Made by a program: the position numbers and the translations under genes. Below are positions 1-4,606 of a stretch of DNA of 7,585 nucleotides, one piece after another. The notes below the pieces were generated by a model, which saw only the letters and a program-made list of their open reading frames with translations, was not told the DNA's origin and searched no databases. The first letter of the stretch is position 1; every line of letters starts with the position of its first letter. This DNA comes from CAYLLT01 sp964591605. Lineage in GTDB: Bacteria > Planctomycetota > Phycisphaerae > UBA1845 > PWPN01. The stretch is from assembly GCA_964591605.1 (NCBI GenBank), contig CAZQEN010000367.1, forward strand, positions 1-7,585, written 5' to 3'.

Positions 1-6
1 CCCCAC

Positions 7-28
7 GGGTCCCGGCGCGCCGGGACCC
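7..28. terminator. Perfect 22-bp palindrome, possible terminator stem
   Basis: The left half GGGTCCCGGCG is the exact reverse complement of the right half CGCCGGGACCC. As RNA this gives a 9-bp GC-rich stem with a CGCG loop on either strand. No U-tract follows on the plus strand (next bases ATGCCACC), so it is not a textbook intrinsic terminator. It could end a gene lying left of the window, or be a protein-binding palindrome. The role is inferred from symmetry only. Confidence 0.35.
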
Positions 29-45
29 ATGCCACCCGCCGATGT

Positions 46-77
46 TGTCACACACCCCCCTCTGAGGGGATGTGACA
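46..77. terminator. Interrupted stem-loop downstream of the TPR gene
   Basis: TGTCACA (46-52) pairs exactly with TGTGACA (71-77). After a short internal mismatch, a run of C pairs with GGGG (66-69), giving a two-part stem. It lies about 127 bp past the TPR stop codon on the minus strand and close to the 7-28 palindrome. It could be a terminator or a binding site; no clear U-tract is visible. Low to moderate confidence. Confidence 0.3.
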
Positions 78-203
78 CCCCTCCGCACGGGCGCCGGAGC
101 CGCCCGTTGTGGTGCGGCCGTCTCGGCTGCACGTGGAAGCAGGGTGCACGCGAGACTCCTGCACCACCGCCGCCGACACGACAAAGGACTGCTGGACGGG
201 GCT

Positions 204-584
204 TCAGGTGCTGCGGGCGATGCGCAGGTTGTGCTCGATGGCAGCCCGGCGATCTTCGGCGAGTTGCTCGAACGAGAGCAGATGCTCCCAGATGGCGACG
301 GCATCGTGGCGATGGCCGTGCTGGAAGAGGTAGGCGGCGTGGCTTTCCTGGACGAAGACGTACGGCTTGATGGACAGTGCGATGGCCCGGTCGTAGGCGG
401 CGAGGACCTGATCCTCATGGCCAAGGCGGTCATGGATGGTGGCGAGATTGACGTTCATCAGCATGCGATCCTGATCGACGAGCTCGGGGTTCTCACAGAT
501 CTCGGCGATCATCGCGGCCGCGGCCGCCGCATCGCCCTGCTCGAAGAGTCGCGCGGCCTCGCGGGCCTGATCTTGCCATCCCAT
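204..584 (-). CDS. Small TPR-repeat protein
   Basis: A 126-residue, all-helical protein made almost entirely of tetratricopeptide-like helix pairs, which usually form protein-binding scaffolds. Roughly three units are visible: residues 5-30 (ARLFEQGD then an Ala-rich helix), 43-72 (NVNLATIHDRLGHEDQVLAAYDRAIAL) with the typical small-residue and Tyr-Asp-Arg-Ala pattern, and 77-105 (ESHAAYLFQHGHRHDAVAIWEHLL). There is no signal peptide or membrane segment, so it is probably cytoplasmic. The reading frame runs 45 codons further upstream, but the start at MGWQ is preferred: AGGAGAGG lies about six bases before this ATG, and the upstream extension is Pro/Arg-rich and not helical. It looks monocistronic, with about 280 bp of non-coding DNA upstream. 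The binding partner and specific role cannot be read from the sequence. Confidence 0.78.
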   Translation of the reverse strand: MGWQDQAREAARLFEQGDAAAAAAMIAEICENPELVDQDRMLMNVNLATIHDRLGHEDQVLAAYDRAIALSIKPYVFVQESHAAYLFQHGHRHDAVAIWEHLLSFEQLAEDRRAAIEHNLRIARST

Positions 585-864
585 ACTGACCTCTCCTGTC
601 TCCGATCGCGGCAGGCCGGTGCCGCTTCCCGCAAGCCGCTTTCGTACCGGCCGCTCCATACCGCACCGAAGGACGGAATGGGGAACCGGCGGGCACGGCC
701 AGGGCTCGCGTGGCACCATCGATCCCCCACCCCGCGCTTCGCGCCGGGGCCGAGCTTCCTGCCGCTACAGACGCCTACTATAGGGTGCGTGCCGACAACG
801 GTACCAGCCCGGCGGGAGACCGGCCGCAAGCCGGGTCAACTTCCGCCGACCGGTCACGCAACCA
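585..864. other. Intergenic region upstream of the TPR gene
   Basis: No convincing gene lies here; the overlapping frames are Arg/Pro-rich shadows. On the minus strand a TATAGT hexamer (777-782) could be a -10 box for the TPR gene, but no good -35 lies 16-18 bp upstream, so it is weak. Two short GC-rich hairpins occur: 730-749 (TTC loop, one bulge) and 818-837 (GACCGGC with GCC-G-GGTC, CGCAA loop). The second lies 28 bp past the possible small membrane ORF and could be its terminator, although no U-run follows. Confidence 0.4.
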
Positions 865-1008
865 TCAATAAGCGGCTTGAGGGCCCGGCTTGCCAACGAG
901 CAGGAGGAATAACAGCAGCAGGACGATCACGACCAGCGCGGTGACCATCGTCGCGCGATGATCGCCCGGCAGGCTGAAAGGCGGCCAGAACGGGGGACGA
1001 AGGACCAT
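865..1008 (-). CDS. Possible 47-residue single-pass membrane peptide
   Basis: A short minus-strand frame encodes MVLRPPFWPPFSLPGDHRAT followed by a strongly hydrophobic helix, residues 22-39 (VTALVVIVLLLLFLLLVG), and a short polar tail GKPGPQAAY before TGA. One uninterrupted transmembrane-length helix with a Pro-rich head is unlike the Arg/Pro/Gly-rich shadow translations around it, and that is the main support. An alternative start is Met21 at 948, directly before the helix. No clear Shine-Dalgarno precedes either ATG, no homologue is recognised, and a GC-rich frame can produce Leu/Val runs by chance from CAG/GAC repeats on the other strand. If real, it would be a small inner-membrane peptide. 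The frame at 854-1321 overlaps it in another register and looks non-coding. Confidence 0.33.
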   Translation of the reverse strand: MVLRPPFWPPFSLPGDHRATMVTALVVIVLLLLFLLLVGKPGPQAAY

Positions 1009-1091
1009 ATTCTGGAGATCGGCTATCGAACCGGGTAAATCGAGCGGATGCGCCCGGCGGGCACGCCGGCGGCGAGGGTCGATGGGTTATC

Positions 1092-1138
1092 GCCCGTTTC
1101 AGGTGACCCAGTGCCCGGGCAGCAGGCCTGAAACGGGC
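1092..1138 (-). terminator. 12-bp perfect inverted repeat past the AraC gene
   Basis: GCCCGTTTCAGG (1092-1103) is the exact reverse complement of CCTGAAACGGGC (1127-1138), with a 23-base loop that itself contains the palindrome GCCCGGGC. It begins 17 bp past the AraC stop codon in the direction of transcription, the expected place for a terminator. On the minus strand the stem is followed by GATAACCCATC, without a U-tract, so it may act as a 3'-end stabilising hairpin or a Rho-assisted site. The rest of 1009-1154 shows no gene. Confidence 0.55.
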
Positions 1139-1154
1139 CGGGAGGCTCGCCCGC

Positions 1155-2150
1155 TTATGGTTCCTCTCCGGCTGCTGCGTTGTCCGAACCGCCCGCTCCC
1201 ATGCCTCCGCGCAACCGGTCCCGGTCACGACTGGCGGCCGGACCCGAATGCGCAGAGGGGGCACGAAAGGCGTCGCCCGCCCCGGCACGGCGATGATGAA
1301 CGAACTGCGCCGGCGAGACACCGAAGACGCTCTTGAAGGTGCGGGAGAAATGATACGGGTCGTCGAAGCCCATCTCCGCAGCCACCTGCTTGACGAGCAT
1401 TCCCGGCGCCAGCAGCCGGCCGGCGGCGTGATTCATCTTGAGCCGCAGAAGAAACTGATACGGCGTCTCGTGACCGAATCGGTGAAACAGCCGGCACAGG
1501 TAAGCCGGATGAATGTGGCAGTCGCGGCTGATGTCGCCGAGAGTTCTGATTTCCAGCGCGTGCTGCTCGATGCGCTGTACGCAGTCCTGATAGGTGGCGA
1601 GGGCCCCGCTCTCGACCGATCCGCGGGGGATCCGGGTCTCGGCGATCTTGAGGAGGATCGCCTCGAGCAGAGCCGCACAGATTCGCGGGGAGTACCGCGT
1701 ATGCTTGAGACCGTTGCGCACAAGATCGTCGAAGAGGGTCATCATTTCGTCCGGCGCCGAAGTCCGGATGATTCGCCCGGGCGGGATCCCGGCCGCGCGC
1801 AGCAGCCGGCTGGCCTGCCTTCCGGTGAAATCGACGAAGTACTTGATGAGGCGTTTGCGGGCATCGGTGACAATGTCATGAGCGACGCGGGGGCCGTACG
1901 AGAAGATCGTGCCCGGCGTGAGGGGTGAGGCGCGTCCATTGAGTTTCAACTGGCCCTCCCCGCCCGCGACGAATTCGATGGCCAGGTAGGGAAAGCGGGT
2001 GCGATGGATCGCGTAGTCGGCGGCGCACCGCTCGCATCCGCCGCAGACCACCCGGAGACGCAGGCCGCCCGGAACCCCGACGCCCAGGTGGAAGCGCCGG
2101 GCCCGGGCGATGTGCGTGGAGAAGAAACCGGGCTGAGACGGATCAGTCAT
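1155..2150 (-). CDS. AraC-family transcriptional regulator
   Basis: A 331-residue regulator of the AraC/XylS family. The C-terminal domain (about 187-284) has both helix-turn-helices: residues 203-222 (LGDISRDCHIHPAYLCRLF) and 253-272 (VKQVAAEMGFDDPYHFSRTF), ending in the family signature FKSVFGVSPAQF. The N-terminal part (about 20-115) fits a cupin-like sensing domain: FPYLAIEFVAGGEGQLKLNG, then LTPGTIFSYGPRVAHDI. It carries a CxxCxxC cluster (Cys36, Cys39, Cys42). Residues 288-331 are a Gly/Ala/Arg-rich tail beyond the usual family end. The frame can be opened 27 bases upstream at a TTG, but the ATG at 2150 is chosen because GGAGGGCGGGAG lies just before it. It appears to be its own transcription unit. 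The inducer and target are unknown; many planctomycete relatives sit near carbohydrate genes, but none is visible here. Confidence 0.93.
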   Translation of the reverse strand: MTDPSQPGFFSTHIARARRFHLGVGVPGGLRLRVVCGGCERCAADYAIHRTRFPYLAIEFVAGGEGQLKLNGRASPLTPGTIFSYGPRVAHDIVTDARKRLIKYFVDFTGRQASRLLRAAGIPPGRIIRTSAPDEMMTLFDDLVRNGLKHTRYSPRICAALLEAILLKIAETRIPRGSVESGALATYQDCVQRIEQHALEIRTLGDISRDCHIHPAYLCRLFHRFGHETPYQFLLRLKMNHAAGRLLAPGMLVKQVAAEMGFDDPYHFSRTFKSVFGVSPAQFVHHRRAGAGDAFRAPSAHSGPAASRDRDRLRGGMGAGGSDNAAAGEEP

Positions 2151-2191
2151 ACCGCGGTCTCCCGCCCTCCGAGTCAAGAATGATCATCCGA

Positions 2192-2207
2192 GGTTCAGAA
2201 CAGAACC
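2192..2207. promoter_or_regulatory. Palindrome in the AraC leader, possible operator
   Basis: GGTTC (2192-2196) and GAACC (2203-2207) form an inverted repeat around AGAACA, with a repeated GAAC core. It lies between the proposed AraC promoter and its start codon, a position that would suit autorepression or a small leader hairpin. AraC proteins more often bind direct repeats, so the owner of the site is uncertain. Based on symmetry and position only. Confidence 0.28.
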
Positions 2208-2226
2208 GTCGTGGTGCCGGGAATCC

Positions 2227-2255
2227 AGAATAGTGATATCGGATCATGCGTGCAA
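2227..2255 (-). promoter_or_regulatory. Candidate promoter for the AraC regulator
   Basis: On the minus strand TTGCAC (2250-2255) and TATTCT (2227-2232) are separated by exactly 17 bp, the ideal spacing for a housekeeping sigma factor. The -10 matches consensus at four of six bases and the -35 at three. The implied transcript starts near 2220, giving a leader of about 70 bases that includes the 2192-2207 palindrome. Planctomycete promoter consensus is not well known to me, so this is tentative. Confidence 0.33.
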
Positions 2256-2518
2256 GAATGTTCGTTGACCGTACAGGAGCGGCAGGCGTCCAGCATCTCG
2301 GGATGTGCGGCATCGCGCTTCGCCTGGTTGAAACGCAACAAACCGCCCGGAAGATCTTGATAGAAGATTCTGATAGGCGACAAGAGGGTACAACACAGGG
2401 CAGAGACGCAGACGCCTGCAAGCCCCGCCGGAACGGCCGTGACGCATCCGCATTTGCGGCCAGTGGGGCTCAGCCGCCCGGAGCGGTCGCCGGCTCGCGG
2501 CCGGATCGCTCAAAAGGT

Positions 2519-2551
2519 GCGGACCATGTGCGCTCATCGCACATGGTCCGC
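2519..2551 (-). terminator. Strong terminator hairpin of the PEP-CTERM gene
   Basis: GCGGACCATGTGCG (2519-2532) is the exact reverse complement of CGCACATGGTCCGC (2538-2551), a 14-bp perfect stem with a five-base loop (CTCAT), extendable by two G-U pairs. It lies 46 bp past the stop codon of the PEP-CTERM gene. Read on the minus strand, the stem is followed by ACCTTTTGAG, a short T-run, which fits an intrinsic terminator for that gene better than one for plus-strand transcription. It separates the PEP-CTERM and AraC genes into different transcripts. Confidence 0.7.
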
Positions 2552-2597
2552 GTACTTCGTCCGGACTTCAGGTACGTGGGGGGAAGCGTCGCAGTGA

Positions 2598-3944
2598 TCA
2601 GTTCGACGCTCGCCTCCGCCGCAGCATCAGCGTTCCCAGAGCCAGGAACACGACCGTCACCGGCTCCGGAATGGTGAGCAGGAATGCCCGTGGCTGCCCG
2701 TTGTACAGTCCAGTGCCCGCGATGGCATATACGCCATCACCCAGCAGGGTCACCGATGCCGCCCCGACGCCCAGGTCGCTCCAGCCGGCGAGATTGGCTC
2801 CGTAAATGGTCGCCACCGTGACCAGCGAATATGCCCGGTTCGCCTGGAAGAGCGTGTTGTTGATCGTCGTATCCTGGGCGAACCAGGCGCACGCCTCATA
2901 GGCGCTTCCGTTGCCGCCCGTCGTCCTGCCCACCTGGTAATCGTAGCCCACCGCGAAACCGTCGTCGGCGACGTCGAACGCCACGGCCTGTTCGTTGGCA
3001 TTGGGCGAACCGCTCACCGTATTGAGCACGACCGCAGTTCCCGCGGCCAGGTCGGCTCGGAAAGCCTGGACTCGGCTGACCGCATTGATGCCCTGGTATC
3101 CGACGGCATATTGACCGTTGTTGGAGATGCCGTAGGCAAACCAGGCTGCCGCCTTGAAGTCCGGCACGTGGGGAACTTCCACGACGGCGGCTGAAGAGAA
3201 CGTGCCGCCCGCGGCGCCGTCCCAGTAAGCCCCCGCCCGGGTGGCGCTGGCACCGTCCCAGCCGAGCACGCGGCCGGTGCTGGACACGGCGTTGGTACTG
3301 AACTTCGTACCGGCCCGTCCCGACGACAGTGTGGCCCAGTTGACCGTGGGGCTGCTCGCCTTGTTCAGGTAGCTCTCAGGCCCCTTGCTGGTCGAGCCCT
3401 GGGAATGAGAGGCAGCGACCCATGCATCGCTGCCATCCGCGAACGCGGCCACGCCCCCACCGGCGTAGCCGGAGCTGGTGCTGGCGTTGGCAGAGGCCAC
3501 CATGTTATCGGAGTTGCCATTGAACGATGTGGCCGCCGCGCCATTGGTTGACACCTTGCCGAATTGGTTGGTCACAACGTAGGTCGCTGGTCTGACGCCG
3601 GTATCGGCCGCATTCAAACCCGCATAGACATTTCCACCGGGCTGATGGCCGATGCCGACGACGACGCCGGAACCCGGGAGGCTTGCGCTACCCGAAGGAA
3701 TCACCGTCCAACCCGCCACCCCGGAGCCCACCGAGGTGTCGTAGTACGCCGCGGAGAACGCGCCGTCCGTGTCGGTCACGCGTCCACCCACATACCGGCC
3801 GTCCTCGGACACGGTATAAGCGATCGATCCGGTGGTTCCGCCCAGCGGGTCCATCCGGATAATCGAAGGAACGGCGCCATAGGCGCCCGCTCCGACAATG
3901 GCAACAAGCCATGCTGTCAAACCTGCAACAGACGTGCGTTTCAT
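2598..3944 (-). CDS. PEP-CTERM surface protein with HAF-like repeats
   Basis: A 448-residue exported protein. Residues 1-24 are a signal peptide (MKRTSVAGLTAWLVAIVGAG, then AYGA). The C-terminus is a PEP-CTERM sorting tail: Ile-Pro-Glu-Pro at 425-428, a hydrophobic helix at 429-441 and Arg442-Arg445. Such tails are recognised by an exosortase, which cleaves and anchors or releases the protein at the surface; the enzyme is not in this window. The body is Gly/Ala/Ser-rich with repeated units of the form 'dG-x-x-vG ... aaf/w': about 45-69 (SEDGRYVGG to AAYYD), 219-243 (SSTGRVLGW to GAYWDG), 272-297 (SNNGQYAVGY to AFRADL), 324-355 (ADDGFAVGY to ACAWF) and 401-424. These resemble HAF extracellular repeats and probably fold as a beta-propeller. 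The start at 3944 is set by AGGAG seven bases upstream and by the signal peptide; the 29 extra upstream codons are Cys/Pro/Arg-rich. The ligand is unknown. Confidence 0.92.
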   Translation of the reverse strand: MKRTSVAGLTAWLVAIVGAGAYGAVPSIIRMDPLGGTTGSIAYTVSEDGRYVGGRVTDTDGAFSAAYYDTSVGSGVAGWTVIPSGSASLPGSGVVVGIGHQPGGNVYAGLNAADTGVRPATYVVTNQFGKVSTNGAAATSFNGNSDNMVASANASTSSGYAGGGVAAFADGSDAWVAASHSQGSTSKGPESYLNKASSPTVNWATLSSGRAGTKFSTNAVSSTGRVLGWDGASATRAGAYWDGAAGGTFSSAAVVEVPHVPDFKAAAWFAYGISNNGQYAVGYQGINAVSRVQAFRADLAAGTAVVLNTVSGSPNANEQAVAFDVADDGFAVGYDYQVGRTTGGNGSAYEACAWFAQDTTINNTLFQANRAYSLVTVATIYGANLAGWSDLGVGAASVTLLGDGVYAIAGTGLYNGQPRAFLLTIPEPVTVVFLALGTLMLRRRRASN

Positions 3945-4076
3945 TGTGCTTCTCCTCAGGCCTTCCGACAGGGCAGGCCCACACCCTTGGGGACATCGAC
4001 ATGGACAACTCAATCGCTCATGGAATGACATGAAGCAGGGAAACTTTTCCTCCTCCAGGACATGCCCGGCTGGTAC

Positions 4077-4105
4077 TCATCGCCGCCACAACCTTCTGGC
4101 GATGA
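4077..4105 (-). other. Stem-loop near the 5' end of the PEP-CTERM leader
   Basis: TCATCGCC (4077-4084) pairs exactly with GGCGATGA (4098-4105) across a 13-base loop. If transcription starts near 4117 as the candidate promoter suggests, this stem lies at the very 5' end of the PEP-CTERM mRNA, about 133 bases before the start codon, where it could protect the RNA end. It matches no riboswitch class I recognise. Confidence 0.35.
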
Positions 4106-4123
4106 AGACAAGCCACCGTCTGC

Positions 4124-4153
4124 ATTGTACCCTGCGGGAGCGCGTGTTTTCCA
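4124..4153 (-). promoter_or_regulatory. Candidate promoter for the PEP-CTERM gene
   Basis: On the minus strand the -10 box TACAAT (4124-4129) matches consensus at five of six bases, with TGGAAA (4148-4153; four of six) 18 bp upstream. The implied leader is about 170 bases long, with the 4077-4105 hairpin close to its 5' end. A competing weak -10 (TAAGAT) lies further upstream without a good -35. Confidence 0.42.
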
Positions 4154-4486
4154 CGATCTTAATTGACGATTGTGCCGCCGTTTCTTTGCACAGGATGCCG
4201 GATATTGACCCGGACGCAGCACCCCAGGCGCGGGGCGATTATCGGTTGACGGCGGCGGGGAACGCGCATCCGGGAAACTTCGCCTGCCCGGGCTCGCGGG
4301 CCTCGTCGCCTTCGAGCGTTGGGAGCCCCCATCGGAATCCAGTGCTCCGCCGGATGGACCGGACGCCTGGAGACGTGCTCCGATCTGGCGGTCCTTCTGA
4401 AGGGCGGGCGGTGTCGCGGCCACGACGGGCACCCGCATCGAAGCCGATATGTTCTATGGGTTCCGGACGACGAACGGGCCTGCTGC

Positions 4487-4495
4487 TGGTATAAT
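4487..4495 (+). promoter_or_regulatory. Extended -10 promoter for the dockerin-like gene
   Basis: TGGTATAAT is a perfect extended -10 element: TG, one base, then consensus TATAAT at 4490-4495. The -35 position (about 4467-4472, ACGACG) is poor, as is common when an extended -10 is present. Transcription would start near 4502, about 105 bases before the ATG at 4607, producing a leader with two stem-loops. In such GC-rich DNA a perfect TATAAT in the right place and orientation is unlikely by chance. Confidence 0.6.
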
Positions 4496-4503
4496 CAGAG
4501 CAT

Positions 4504-4518
4504 GCCTTCGCGGAAGGC
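4504..4518 (+). other. Leader stem-loop 1 of the dockerin-like gene
   Basis: GCCTTC (4504-4509) pairs perfectly with GAAGGC (4513-4518) around a three-base GCG loop. It would lie at the extreme 5' end of the transcript from the TATAAT promoter and may stabilise the mRNA end. No known regulatory RNA family is recognised. Confidence 0.4.
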
Positions 4519-4526
4519 GCCGGATT

Positions 4527-4553
4527 GGAGGGGAGGACATCACCCTCCCTTTC
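4527..4553 (+). other. Leader stem-loop 2 of the dockerin-like gene
   Basis: GGGAGG (4531-4536) pairs with CCTCCC (4544-4549) across a seven-base loop. The stem extends outward by four more pairs, two of them G-U, to 4527 and 4553. It lies 53 bases before the start codon and contains a Shine-Dalgarno-like purine run that the stem hides. There is no start codon suitably placed after it, so its role is open: mRNA stability, a decoy site or chance. Confidence 0.38.
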
Positions 4554-4606
4554 ACATGGTTCTGACCAAGATCTTCCGGGTTCTGATTCGAGCAGAGGAG
4601 TGAGCA

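Larger units (their letters stand above)
1..203. other. Non-coding stretch with two stem-loops
   Basis: No reading frame here looks like a real protein; the frames that cross it give Arg/Pro/Gly-rich translations typical of antisense high-GC DNA. It contains a perfect 22-bp palindrome (7-28) and a second hairpin (46-77), listed separately. It lies downstream of the TPR gene, which is transcribed leftward into it, so it may hold the 3' end of that transcript and the 3' end of an unseen gene to the left. Confidence 0.5.
2151..2597. other. Intergenic region between AraC and PEP-CTERM genes
   Basis: No coding frame is credible here; the short minus frames at 2143-2537 are Arg/Pro/Cys-rich with no domain pattern. 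The region holds the AraC leader with a 16-bp palindrome (2192-2207), a candidate AraC promoter (2227-2255) and the terminator hairpin of the PEP-CTERM gene (2519-2551). Positions 2260-2510 show no recognised structure; 2321-2400 is more AT-rich than its surroundings (AACAAACC, GATCTTGATAGAAGATTCTGATAG) and may hold further regulatory sites. Confidence 0.5.
3945..4606. other. 662-bp divergent intergenic region
   Basis: It separates two divergent exported-protein genes and contains promoters on both sides (4124-4153 minus, 4487-4495 plus) with leaders that hold hairpins (4077-4105, 4504-4518, 4527-4553). The middle, about 4200-4440, is GC-rich with no recognised site. Frames crossing it (minus 4010-4438 and 4239-4607, plus 4319-4603) give Arg/Pro/Ser-rich or domain-free translations and lack good ribosome sites, so no gene is called. 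A decayed small gene in the middle cannot be excluded. Confidence 0.5.

Noticed and set aside
72..944. 290-codon plus-strand open frame
   Set aside because: It lies antisense to the TPR gene and runs on through non-coding DNA. Its translation is Arg/Pro/Gly-rich outside the antisense part, has no domain pattern and no ribosome site; it is a high-GC shadow.
854..1321. 155-codon minus-strand open frame
   Set aside because: It overlaps the 3' part of the AraC gene in another register, is rich in Arg/Pro/Ser and shows no fold or ribosome site.
1248..1928. 226-codon plus-strand frame opposite the AraC gene
   Set aside because: It is fully antisense to a convincing regulator whose helix-turn-helices are intact. 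Its sequence mirrors codon bias of the opposite strand.
2244..2537. 97-codon minus-strand frame between AraC and PEP-CTERM genes
   Set aside because: Its start lies inside the terminator hairpin, it lacks a ribosome site and its composition is that of random GC-rich DNA.
4319..4603. 94-codon plus-strand frame in the divergent intergenic region
   Set aside because: It opens with TTG without a ribosome site, overlaps the proposed promoter and leader of the next gene, and has no recognisable domain. A decayed gene remains possible but unsupported.
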